From Cavia porcellus (taxonomy: Eukaryota; Chordata; Mammalia; Rodentia; Caviidae): a DNA stretch of 64,000 nucleotides. The stretch is from contig NW_026947486.1 of NCBI RefSeq assembly GCF_034190915.1, forward strand, positions 20,734,001 through 20,798,000. The letters run 5' to 3'. Positions 24,196 to 33,714 of this stretch are shown piece by piece. Made by a program: the position numbers and the translations under genes. Under the pieces are notes generated by a model. The model saw only the letters and a list, made by a program, of their open reading frames with translations. It ran no database searches and was not told the origin of the DNA. Positions within the stretch are counted from its first letter, which is position 1; each line of letters begins with the position of its first letter.

Positions 24196-25735
24196 CTTGG
24201 ACAAATTATATATTTAATGGTTGAAATGTTTTCTCAAGATATTTCTTCAGCTCACGCCTGCCTGTGTTGTCCCTAGGGAAGGAGGAACTTTAGAAATGGA
24301 ATGCTACAGCTGTGTTGTGGGAATCAATTATTTTAGGGGTAGAATGAAGTGATGTGTTTAAAATTTACTTACTTAATAGGACAAAGATTTAGTGACCACT
24401 TCTAAAATCAAATCTGGCTCCACTCTTTACCAAACAATTTGCCCCTTCTATACTCCACTTTTTCATTTCGGGGTAAGCTAATGAAACTACCTGCCTCACA
24501 GGGTTATGGGGAATAAATAATGCAATATTTTTAAGACAGATTTTTCATTATCTAAAAAAATCTGATGGGTAAATAATTTTGTTATTTTGGAAATAATATA
24601 AAAGTAAGTGCAATATTTCATATTGCATACCAAAATAAATTATGGAACTAAAAATGAACCTATTTTTATATACTTAGTATATAAAGCATCTTTACTAATA
24701 TACAAAAATATAAGTTGAAAACTGGAAAAATGACCCAGTTCACTAAATATATGTAAAATATATGGTATTTTAACTTAAAAGTTTCACTTATAAGAATATC
24801 CACACTCATAAGGATGATACTCAGGAGGATTTCATTCTAAATTATTAACAGTATTGCATTGTATAATAATAGATTAGTTTTTATTTGGTTTTCCTTGTTT
24901 TATCAGCCTCTTCCTTTTCTTCCTCCAATAAATACACACTACTGATGGAAGTCTTTTTTTAATAAACACATCTGAGACAAAATGGTGAAAATAAAGATGT
25001 TTCGTTTCACTTTGTAAAATCTGTTTCTTTTTCCATACTATGCATTTTTCACTTTCAGCCCAATTCCCCACACAATTTCAAAGCTTTTGTCCAACTCTTG
25101 GGCACACCTCGTTCTTAATCCACTTTACACACAGTTTTAGTATCCTTCAGCCATTATGGTATTTCTAAACCTTACTATCAGCTGCCACTACTCATTGCTA
25201 TTGGCTGAGAGAGCGAGTATAATTATGTGAGGCAATGCCTATTTGTCTGTAGCCAAGTGAGGACATAGTTTGTGCTAATGAAAGGAATGGGGTCATTTGA
25301 CTGTTTTTTTCATGGGAAAGATGACATTGTGCATTCTGAGGAAGTGATTCACATGTTCTGAGTAGAATGGTGTACTTCTAGAGGGATGCAGAATGGACAG
25401 AGCTTGGCAATCCCACCAGCAGCCTCTGTGCCTGTTCCATTTGAGGACATAGGTCATTTACTATGGCATTCTTTCTACCTGAGCCCTAGTGTAGTACCAG
25501 CATCCTGGCATTGAAATCTTGAGCACAGTACTTTATGCCAGAAACTCAAAGCAATATCTTAGCATTACCTAGATGCTTATTAAAGATGCAAATCCTGAGG
25601 TCTTACTCCAAATGTATTGAATTAGAATCTGGCCTTATTTCTAGGAATTCTTGCAGTTCTTACACAGATGTGACAGAGAAATACCTAAATATGACCAAAT
25701 CATCCACTGAATCATTTTCTAAGTGAGGTTTGAGG
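24196..25735. other. Unassigned AT-rich stretch
   Basis: No gene or repeat family recognised. Strongly AT-rich between 24500 and 24880. Confidence 0.4.
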
Positions 25736-25739
25736 TCAG

Positions 25740-27180
25740 TTTGCATATGTGATTTATTTATTTACTTTTTTATTTTAAAAGGCAAAACAGAAAAAAGGAT
25801 AGAAATCATACAGAATTTAAAAAGTAGTAGAAAATTAACATTCATTAATATATTGCATATTATTATCATAAAATTAGTTGTTCAAGTTACAAGATCTAGG
25901 CACCAAAAATGATCAGACATTCAAGCAATGATAGCACAAATTGTTCTTTTTGATGAACTAACAGGGATTAGTAGTATAGTTATCTATCTTGCATACATAT
26001 ACATACATAAATTTATGTATGTATAAATACATACATATAATCTTTTACTTTCTTCCTTTTCTCCTTTCCACTATCCCTGTCATTGTTTCCTTTTGAGTAC
26101 TTTCTTTCTCTTTGATTATTACAATATCTATTGTTCATTTTGGATTTTATTACGCTTTCAAATTTTTATTTTATTATTTTTATACTAGGAGGACAATATA
26201 ATATTTATAAACGTGAGTTGATTTATTTCACTTATCAGTATGATCTTAAATTGCCTCCATTTACCCATAAAAACCTCAAAATTATCCTTTTTCATAGCTG
26301 AGTAATATTACATTGTGCAAAATACATCTTTTTTATCCATTCTTTGGTTGATGGCCATTTGGGTTGTTTCCAAGATCTGACTATTACAAATTGTGCTTCT
26401 ACAAACATTTGGTACACATATATCACTGTGGCATGACATTTTCAGTTCTTCTTGGAAAATGCCCAGAAGGGGAATAGCTAGGTCAAATGAGACCTCTAAT
26501 GCTAGTTTTTAAAACGAATCTCTACACTGATTTTCACATTGCTGCACCAGTCTACATTCCCACCAACAGTGGAGAAGTGTTATTTTTTTCCCCACATCCC
26601 TGCCAATATTTGTTATTGGTTGATTTCTTGATGCCAGCCACTCTTCTGCATTGAGACATAATCTCAATGTTGTTTTATTTTGCATTTCTCGAATAACCAG
26701 TGATGGTGAACATTTCTTCATGTATTTATTTGCCATTTGTATTTCTTCATCTGAGAAGTGTATGTTCATCTCAGATGCCTATTTTTGGATTGGGTCTTTG
26801 AATTTAGGAGGCTTGATGTTTTTCAGTTCTTTATATGTTTTAGATATAAGTCCTTTGTCTGAGGGACACCTAGCTAAAATTCTTTCCCATTCTGTAGGTT
26901 TTCTCTTCACTTTGTTGGTGATTTTTTTGAAGTACAAAAAATTTTTAATAAGATGAGTTCCCAGTTGTTGATTCTTTGAAGTACTTTCCATGTGGTTTGC
27001 ATTTTGTTCATGAACTCTTTGCCTACCTCTATGTCTTCAAGATTTCTACCTACCTTGTCTACCAGTAGATTTAGTATTTCTACTTTAACATTTAGATCAC
27101 TGATCCATTTTGACTTTAGTTTAGTGCATGGTGATAGACATGAGTCTAGCTTCAGTCTTTGGCATGTGGAAAGCCAAAAT
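25740..27180 (-). mobile_element. L1 3' half (antisense)
   Basis: The left end is the A tail and 3'UTR in reverse, with an ATAC-rich simple repeat at about 25988-26040. It is followed by the C-terminal part of ORF2 read on the minus strand up to about 27180, where the L1 stops abruptly and composite-repeat sequence takes over. Confidence 0.8.
26509..27180 (-). pseudogene. L1 ORF2 C-terminal remnant
   Basis: ORF2p C-terminal sequence in three overlapping minus-strand frames: KLDSCLSPCTKLKSKWISDL near 27110, LARCPSDKGLISKTYKELKN near 26860, and FSDEEIQMANKYMKKCSPSL near 26740. The frame shifts mean it cannot encode protein. The RT core and endonuclease are missing. Confidence 0.75.
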
Positions 27181-27690
27181 AAAACAGAATAAAACCAATC
27201 AAAACATAACATTGAGGAAAACAAAACAATAAATTGGAACAAAAAATAGTGAGAATAATACTGCACATTGTCATCTTCAAAATAGTTGCTCAGGTTACCA
27301 CATGCAGGGATAAAACAGAACAGTAATGGAATAAACATTGGATGTCAAAAACAAGATGGGGGATGTCCCCCATAGTTGATACAATTAACACTTCCCTCCT
27401 ACAAGTAGATGCTCAGACCTCCAGCCCCGGGTATGCAGAGTCAACGAAATAACATAAACATCAAGTTATCCCCTTCCCCTCATTTGCTAGCATCTCACCC
27501 TGAGTGCTCTGCATTAGTAGGATGCAGTGGATTCTCTTCTGGTTTTCCAATCCACACACCAGCTGGCTGGGAAGGCATGGTTTCTGTTCTGGTTGAGGCT
27601 CTTAATCATCAGCATAGCAGGGCTTGCTTCACAGGAAGACAAGGTTTCTCTTCTGGCTGAGTCTCTTACAAATCAGCATGATTTTATTCT
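27181..27690 (-). mobile_element. Composite retroposon copy (antisense)
   Basis: L1-like tail module in reverse (27190-27400, e.g. 'tgtcatcttcaaaatagttg') followed by the unique segment (27400-27690: 'gatgctcagacctccagccc', 'accagctggctgggaaggca'). Matches the 55.0-55.6 kb block in order. The junction with the neighbouring L1 at about 27180 is not explained by a target-site duplication that I can see. Confidence 0.55.
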
Positions 27691-27791
27691 GTTTTGTTTT
27701 GTTTGATTTTGCTATGTCTGATGATATGGACTACTATTGTGAAGGTAGCAAGATATGTTATGTTGGCCATTGTTGATTTCCTGTTATCCTG
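27680..27791 (+). mobile_element. L1 3'UTR module, left half, split by a MaLR
   Basis: Sense module ending 'gttgatttcctgttatcctg'. It continues at 36551 with 'tcttgttttgaagttctttc', exactly the order seen uninterrupted elsewhere. The MaLR at 27792-36550 therefore landed inside it. Confidence 0.6.
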
Positions 27792-28129
27792 TGTCTTAGT
27801 TACTTTTTACTCATTGATGAGACACCTGAAGCCTAAAGTTGAGAAAGGAAAGATTTATTTCTTACAGTTTTTGGAGGTTTCAGTCCACACTCAGTTGGTT
27901 CCAAGGCAGGATGACATGGCTGGGCTGCAGTTCATGGTGGCTGCAAACACCAAGACAAAAACCGGCAAGAGGAGATACGCCTTCTTCCTGCCATTACATT
28001 ACATCCTGGCTCCACCCCCTAGGCCAGTGTAGCGCTCACACCCCCAGTCCAAGTGCTAGATAATGAACGAATCACAAATGTACAATGCAAATGCATGAGG
28101 CCTGTGTGCCACCAACATAAACCATGACA
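27792..28129 (-). repeat. MaLR 3' LTR (element 1)
   Basis: Starts tgtcttagttac, ends ccatgaca. Pairs with 35649-36550. The adjoining plus-strand 'ttccacccctagcccc' reads as a purine-rich tract on the minus strand. Confidence 0.75.
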
Positions 28130-28346
28130 TTCCACCCCTAGCCCCAAGGGCTGATGTACATCATTTATACAAAAAAAAAATTTAGTCCATCTCCAAGAGT
28201 TGCCAAAGTCCTAACAGTTTCAGTATTGCTGAAAAGTCCAAGTCCCAAGTATCCAAGACCTATGGCAAACTCTTAGCTGTAACCCCCTGTACAAATGAAA
28301 CAAAGTTATAACTCTTAACTATAACCACCTGTGCAAATGAAACAAG

Positions 28347-28350
28347 GTTA
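28347..28350. other. Left target-site duplication of the provirus (GTTA)
   Basis: GTTA at 28347-28350 repeats at 34212-34215. A 4 bp duplication is what gammaretrovirus integrases make. Confidence 0.85.
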
Positions 28351-28413
28351 TGTTAGGGCCAACGCCGCAGGGAAAGAGACCCCAAGGACTCAACTCTTGG
28401 TGAGGGAAAAAAG

Positions 28414-28419
28414 TTTATT
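28414..28419 (-). promoter_or_regulatory. LTR polyadenylation signal AATAAA
   Basis: Minus-strand AATAAA about 64 bp before the LTR 3' end, where R ends are expected. The other LTR has the same signal at 33778-33783. Confidence 0.7.
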
Positions 28420-28483
28420 TCCATGCGCATGGGGTCCTCCAGGCAAACGAGTGCAGAGGGCCCCGAGGGGAATCTGTGCAGGG

Positions 28484-28490
28484 TTTTTAA
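28484..28490 (-). promoter_or_regulatory. TATA-like box of the LTR
   Basis: Minus-strand TTAAAAA about 70 bp upstream of the AATAAA, followed by CT- and GC-rich sequence that could be the cap region. Inferred from position only. Confidence 0.5.
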
Positions 28491-28851
28491 GGGCACAAGC
28501 GGTAAGCAAGCAGGTTTACAGAAGCAAATCGCATTGGTTAATTTTGAACGGCACAGGACTTGGCAGATGCTGATTTGAGGGGTCTGGGGCTGAGTAACCA
28601 TGGAGACTGAGGGTCCTGGTCTGATCTCAGAGTGCCAGGTACAACTCGGTCTCGTTTGAACAGCACATTCCTTTACTTATCTTTATCTTTACAGAGGACA
28701 GAACGTCTTGTGGTTAATGACTAGCAGATGTATTCCTTCCTGTCCTGCTTTGATATCTCAAGGAGGAATTAGGGAGTGAAACATTCCTTACAGCTCTGTT
28801 CTATAGCTCGGGGGGGGGGGTTACATTACAAACGGGGAGTCGATTCTCTCA

Positions 28852-28868
28852 TTCCCCCCTTTTTTTTT
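28852..28868 (-). other. Polypurine tract
   Basis: On the minus strand, a run of A then six G then AA ends exactly at the TG of the 3' LTR. It is the plus-strand primer site used in retroviral reverse transcription. Confidence 0.9.
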
Positions 28869-28888
28869 CTTGTGGATGACTTTTAATC

Positions 28889-29350
28889 TTAAAGGTCCTG
28901 TATGGGTAAGGGATCATATTGTTGACGTAGCACCATAACTTTTACTTGAGAAGTCTGGGCCCTCACAAACTGGGTTACTCGGTTAATGAGGCAAGGGGCT
29001 ATATCTATGACTATAATGAATCTGGCCAGGGGTCCCAATAAAGGGAGAATATAGGGCAGGATTGATTCCCAGAAAGAGAACACTTTGGCTTCACTTGAAG
29101 GGGGCTCTTGAGATCTGATTCTCTTTCTTAACTTTTTTATTGCATCCTTTACAATCTCAGTATGATCAGTGTAAAAACAACATTTTTTTTTAAGTGCGGC
29201 GCAGAGACCCCCTTCTTTTAAAAACAAAAGATCTTTAACAATTGGTTTTTTTTTTTTTTTGCTTACAGGGGGACCAAAGCCACCGTGCAAGGTCGGCATC
29301 AATGTTATTAAAATCAAAACAAGCAAGCTAAAACAGTTTATAACCAGCAT
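28889..29350 (-). pseudogene. env: env remnant: signal-like start joined to the transmembrane subunit
   Basis: Gammaretroviral Env is cleaved into a receptor-binding SU and a fusion-driving TM subunit. This 153-codon open frame begins with a hydrophobic leader (residues 1-24). It then passes an A-run-encoded lysine stretch (about residues 31-35) directly into TM sequence: the region before the CX6CC motif (CAALKKKCC at about residues 50-58), a heptad-like stretch, a membrane span at about 98-122 and a tail ending LPIQDL. SU and the fusion peptide are missing. The A15 run at 29246-29260 marks the likely deletion junction. No receptor-binding or fusion function is expected. Confidence 0.85.
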
Positions 29351-29535
29351 AATCTAACTATGTTTTAGTCAATTTTTAACTTTAAGGGTTATCAGTCTGT
29401 TGTGTAGTCCACTGAGTATGTCCCTCGTTGTCCGCTGTTTCCAGTGGCTTTACATGAGTGTAGTGAATCCGCGCAGTTTTTTTCTGTTACCTTGATGGCA
29501 GTGAGGGTATTGAGCACCACAGTGAAAGGTCCTTC

Positions 29536-30372
29536 TCAGCGGGGTTTAAGGGAGTCACGGTGGTGACATCGAACCAAGACTGGAGTCCTTGGGGCCTTGA
29601 GAGGCGTCTCTGAAGGCAGGTCCAGGTGTTTTTGTCTAAACAGCTGGTGGATCCAGGCCAACACAGGTTGGAGTGTCTGCAGGGACTTAAGATCTCGATT
29701 AGTAATTTTAGCTAATCTGTCTTCTGACAATCTTAGAACCAATGGCGGGGGCCTCCCAAACATGGCTTTAAAGGGGGAAATTTTGGAAACATATGGGGTA
29801 TATCTAGCTCTTAACAGTGTAAAGGGAAGAAGGCTCATCCAATTATCGCCAGTTTTTGAAAACAGCTTAGCTAAAATGTCCTTGAGACTTTGGTTTATAC
29901 GTTTTACTTGTCCTGAGCTTTGTGGCTGATAGGCACAGTGGAGTTTTAATTAATCTTTAATGTCTGGGCTAACTTTTGGGTGACTCGGGCTATGAAAGCC
30001 AGGCCATTATCGGACCCCATTGATAGTGGGAGGCCAAATCAAGGTATGATCTCATGTAATAGCCTTTTAACTACCACTAAGGCTGACTCAGATTTAGTAG
30101 GGAAAGCCTCTACCCAGCCAGTAAAAGTGTTTATTAATACCAAGAGATAGCGGTGTCCCTGTAAATTAAGTTTTACCATGTCTATGAAGTCTATTTCCCA
30201 ATGTTCTCCTGGAACAATTTTTTGATGTCGGGTGGTCTCTAACGCAGAGCTCTTGGCTGAGTTGACTAACAAGCACTGTGGGCATCTGGAGCTCGAAGAG
30301 GTGGTCAGTTTGTAGAGTTTTGGAATAAAATACTGAGTTTTGAACAATTCTGCAAGGTGAAACAGCTCCCAC
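29536..30372 (-). pseudogene. pol: pol integrase remnant
   Basis: Integrase joins viral DNA to the host chromosome. The N-terminal zinc-binding region is partly seen (a Cys pair in RCPQCLL, about 30290). The catalytic core starts with GEHWEIDFIDM (first Asp) and reaches SDNGLAFI (second Asp). A stop lies between them at about 30036 (TGA in place of an Arg codon), and further stops or shifts lie near 29950. The third catalytic residue, expected as Glu in a SGQVE-type motif, reads Lys (about 29910). The C-terminal part (SLLPFTLLRARYTP, GRPPPLVL) is open from 29838 to 29536. Dead. Confidence 0.85.
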
Positions 30373-30555
30373 CCTAGTGTCTTTAGTAACAGTACTTGTT
30401 TATCAGGTAACTGGTATTAGCCCCTTGGGGTGGGAGACTTTATTTTAAGTTGAGATGCCAACTGTAGGTCTTTTTTTGTGTAGACTAGTTCTGACAAGGT
30501 CAGAGGACTAGTATCAGAGCAGTTACTTTTTTGGTTGACCCCTCTGATGTGGTTG

Positions 30556-30900
30556 CTATTTTTTATCTCTGGTTGGGTGAGCCTTGTAAGGAATAGCAAC
30601 CCATTGAGGCAGCCAGACAGCTGCCAGTAAATCTAGAATCTGTGGAGCATTTTTAGATGGCTTCCCCGTATATGTACAGTAGTAAAGGGATGTCTTCAGT
30701 AAAAAAATGTTTACCCTCTTTTCCGTGGCTAGTTTTAGCCTCTCAGTCAAAGCAACAAGCTCTGTCTTTTGGGCAGAAGTGCCAGGCTCTACCCGCTTAA
30801 CCCAGAGTACCTCCTTTTTGGCGGTCACTGCTGCCCCGGCCACTCGTTTGCCGTTTTGGATGAAGCTGCTTCCATCGAACAGTTGTCGGCATTTCCCAAA
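30556..30900 (-). pseudogene. pol: pol RNase H remnant
   Basis: RNase H removes the RNA strand during reverse transcription. FDGSSFIQNGKR (first Asp) is followed by VAGAAVTAKKEVLWVKRVEP and TELVALTERLKLA (catalytic Glu). The expected DSR block that follows is replaced by LLKTS-like text, so that catalytic Asp is lost. It lies in a different frame from the connection domain upstream. Confidence 0.8.
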
Positions 30901-31482
30901 AGCTGGTCAGTAAGATCAGCCTGTAGGTTCTGTTGCAGTTCGAGGATGTCAGCACACTCATGGAGAGGTGTCCTTTGTTCCTCCGGATCATCATCAGGCA
31001 TAAGGGTGGCTGGGTTTAAAGCTGAAGAAGTCTTGAATATCATTGACTCTGGGTCTAGAAGCAGGGCTTGACAGTAGAATTCTGGCATTTGAGAGCCTTT
31101 TTTAGGAGGGGTTTTGATAAGAGTCTCTAAACTGTGAGAGGTTACCACAGAAATCACTTGCCCAAAGCGAGTTTCTTTGTCTTCTTAAGTAGCATTGTCA
31201 CAGTAGCTAGTATTTTTAGGCAGGGGGGCCATACTCCTGTTACTGAATTAAGTCTTTTGGAGAGGTAGGCCTCTTTCAAGGGCCAATGTCCTGAGTTAGG
31301 ACTCTTTTGGCAATGTCCCTGAGTTTATCTATGAACAAGATGAAAGGCTTGGTAACGTCAGGGAGTCTTAGGGCTGGGTCCTCTGTCAAGGCCCGCTTGA
31401 GCTGTTGGAAGGCCTGTTTACATTTATCAGTCCAGTTCAGCGAATTTTGAGTTTCTCCCTTATGGGAGTCATATAGAGGCAA
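30825..31482 (-). pseudogene. pol: pol reverse transcriptase C-terminal (thumb/connection) remnant
   Basis: Two open pieces. 31276-31482 carries WTDKCKQAFQQLKRALTEDP and DVTKPFILFID, typical of the thumb/connection region. 30825-31157 carries PEFYCQALLLDPE and SALNPATLMPD, typical of the connection domain. A shift separates them. The fingers and palm of RT, including the YXDD site, and the protease are not found. Confidence 0.85.
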
Positions 31483-32875
31483 GCTTTCCAGTAAAATTTA
31501 GCCTACAGTATCCAACTGCCTCCAGAAAGTCTCATCTGTAACACCTTGGCTATCTTTTTGTAAAATTTTTTTAGTTTTCAAAGACCTTTTTGTGCTATCT
31601 CTATTAACTGGCTGAGGGGCATTTTCTTAAACCTCTCAAACCTTTGTAATTTTTGTCTAACATGTGGGGCCGACTGAGTTACAAAGAGAACAACTGGCAA
31701 TATTGGGAAACCTCCTTACCTCTGGATGTCCAGTCAGGGTGGCACAAAAGGAGAACATGGTTTTGGCATTCCGGATCAGAGAGCCGGCTTCATCTGGATG
31801 GCACACTGCTTTTTGTCCAAGGGTGTCACGTGGCAGGCCATCATTTTACTAAAATTATATTTTTAACAAAAAGGGCTTTTTTATAGATAACAAAATTGTG
31901 CTGTATAATCTCCCAGATGTTTACAGCACATGTAAGAACTTGTATCTTATTTTTAATATCACCTATAATCTCATTTTAATGAAAACATTTTGCAGCAAAG
32001 TACAATCTTATGTATACTTCTACCAAAACTGATCTAATACTGTCAAATTCTGTTTTTTTTTTTTTATCGGTACCGGGGATCGAACTCACGACCCGCTGCT
32101 TGCAAGGCAGGCACTTATGCCGCTGAGCTAAATCCCCAGCCCCTGTCAAATTCTGAACACATTTACTTCTTGTCAAACCTGTTATTTGTAGTACTATAAA
32201 CCAAGACAAATAATATTCACATCCTCTTGAGCCTTCTACAACTTACAATAATACCTCTCAAACTAAGCTTTAATCTTTTTCTACATTCTGGCATAGCCAG
32301 ACACCTTTACTTGAAGACCACTCTCTTTGTCCCTTTTTTTACTATTACCAGTCAATTACCTTTTTTCTCATTTCTCAGACAACATTAAAACTCTCAACAA
32401 AACCCTTGAAGTCACCTTCTAGTAGTCCAAAACATACTTATTTTATGTCTTTTTACCACATAAAAATGCTGTATTTTAAAAACAAAACTGTAACCTTTTA
32501 ACTGGCTCAAATATAGTACCGCCTGGTTTTTACTTGGCAAAGTTGACATGACTCTTAATAACCATAGATATACATATATATGTGCACATGTTTACATTTT
32601 TACCAGAGAGAAAAAAATACTCCTTTTAAAAGGCATGTCGAGGTTGCAAGCAATCAATTGAAGTCTTACATATTAAACAAGGCGCCACAACATTAAAGAC
32701 ACAAACAAAGGGAGCTTTTTGCATAGTTTGGTCAGCTAAAGGAAATAATTTTTTTTATCATGAACCTTGAATCTAATAAGCCATATGGATCCTGTAACAG
32801 AAATGGGCAACAAGCCCCTAAGTTAGTAACAAGTTTAAACAGGCAACCAAGGAGAGGGCGGAGGAAGGAAGGGTT
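31483..32875. other. AT-rich non-coding interior of the provirus
   Basis: About 1.4 kb (1.3 kb without the SINE) where gag capsid/nucleocapsid, protease and the RT palm should be. It is AT-rich, with no open frame above 80 codons on the coding strand and no retroviral motif that I recognise, apart from a decayed RT stretch near 31490-31600. A 200 bp block at 31650-31850 is more GC-rich and open in several frames but unassigned. Confidence 0.6.
32053..32142 (-). mobile_element. ID-like SINE inside the provirus (antisense)
   Basis: Poly-T, 'atcggtaccggggatcgaac', 'ccgctgagctaaatccccag'. A perfect 13 bp target duplication, ctgtcaaattctg, lies at 32040-32052 and 32143-32155, so the insertion is young or was copied with its host. 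Confidence 0.95.
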
Positions 32876-33165
32876 TTATCCTGGTGGGGGCTCCTCCCTG
32901 AGGTCCTGCCATACCAAGATGTAGGTGATCCGGTCGGGTTGGCCCTCTAGTCCAGGGTGGAAGATGATGTTCTTAACTGTTAAGATGAGGGGATGGTGGA
33001 AAGTCCCCTCCGGTGGCCAACCCACGGAGAATGTGGGCCACTCAGACGAGCAGAAAGTCTGTCATTTACTTTTTTAACTTGTAAGGAGAGATTGTGAGCC
33101 CTCTCTCGAACCTCCGACCAATGGTCGAGGGTGAGGGACAATGCGGACGATGTCGTTTGTCCCAT
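32876..33165 (-). pseudogene. gag: gag matrix remnant
   Basis: The matrix domain targets Gag to the membrane. The frame opens at 33165 with [16 protein letters not shown], including the N-myristoylation Gly2, and continues to about residue 38. A one-base shift near 33050 then moves the conserved continuation ([24 protein letters not shown]) to another frame, which stops at 32876-32878. Capsid and nucleocapsid are not seen. Confidence 0.85.
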
Positions 33166-33298
33166 GATGTTCTGAAGACAAAGAGTGGTTAGCGTACGCG
33201 CGACACAACAAATAACCGTTCACAACAGTCACAACACACAGGACAAACAGGCCGGCCACCTCACTCTCACGCATTAGTTTCACACCAAACGAGTCACC

Positions 33299-33520
33299 TT
33301 AGGGGGTGCCTCCAGATTGGCCCGGACGGACCACAGATTGGGAATGAAATTCCCCAGATTGGCCCAGACGGACCACAGATTGGGCCCCAGATTGGCCCAG
33401 ATGGACCACAGATTGGGAATGAAATTCCCCAGATTGGCCCGGACGGACCACAGATTGGGAATGAAATTCCCCAGATTGGCCCAGACGGACCACAGATTGG
33501 GAATGAAATTCCCCAAACAG
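33299..33520. repeat. 42 bp tandem repeat in the provirus leader
   Basis: Unit core 'cagattggcccggacggacc' plus 'acagattgggaatgaaattcc', 42 bp long, in about five copies. The third is shortened by loss of 'aatgaaatt...'. It lies between the primer-binding site and gag, where packaging signals usually sit. Because 42 is a multiple of three, frames stay open on both strands, producing repetitive open frames that I do not regard as genes. Confidence 0.9.
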
Positions 33521-33643
33521 ATAGGAAAATCCTATCGCAGATGGTGAGTCACAGAAAACCGTGTGGGGCGTCCCCCGGTCACCAGAGAACAAAAACAGGT
33601 ACCGGTAGATTGATCCTCAGAGTAAAAATAAGAAGCGACCGGT

Positions 33644-33656
33644 CGTACTCACCCAC
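33644..33656 (-). promoter_or_regulatory. Candidate 5' splice donor of the provirus leader
   Basis: Minus-strand GTGG|GTGAGTACG, a good donor consensus, about 45-60 bp after the primer-binding site. A donor here would serve env splicing. Inferred from motif and position. Confidence 0.4.
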
Positions 33657-33693
33657 CGCAGAGCCGTTGAGGTCACCTCCCGTGAGACGTGCT

Positions 33694-33711
33694 ATCTCGC
33701 TGGGGCCTCCA
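33694..33711 (-). other. Provirus primer-binding site
   Basis: Minus-strand TGGAGGCCCCAGCGAGAT starts 3 bp after the 5' LTR. From memory it is about 15/18 to the 3' end complement of tRNA-Gln and similarly close to one tRNA-Thr, so the primer is uncertain. Confidence 0.7.
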
Positions 33712-33714
33712 AGA

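Larger units (their letters stand above)
28351..28851 (-). repeat. Provirus 3' LTR
   Basis: 501 bp, TG...CA ends on the minus strand (starts TGAGAGAATC, ends GGCCCTAACA). By eye it differs from the other LTR at two bases (in 'gcgcatgggg' and 'ttgaacggca') and in a G run of 11 against 7. Confidence 0.95.

Noticed and set aside
28331..28601. Matching 80-82 codon open frames on both strands of the two LTRs (also 33689-33965)
   Set aside because: Both copies simply reflect LTR identity. They run antisense to or across regulatory sequence and show no domain.
31650..31850. Possible extra viral gene in a GC-richer proviral block
   Set aside because: Several frames are open but none resembles gag, protease, env or an accessory gene that I recognise. 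Left unassigned.
33280..33592. Repetitive open frames (GNFIPNLWSVWANL-type, and others on both strands) that look like a repeat protein
   Set aside because: The 42 bp unit is a multiple of three and free of stops in several frames, so open frames appear automatically. The region is proviral leader.
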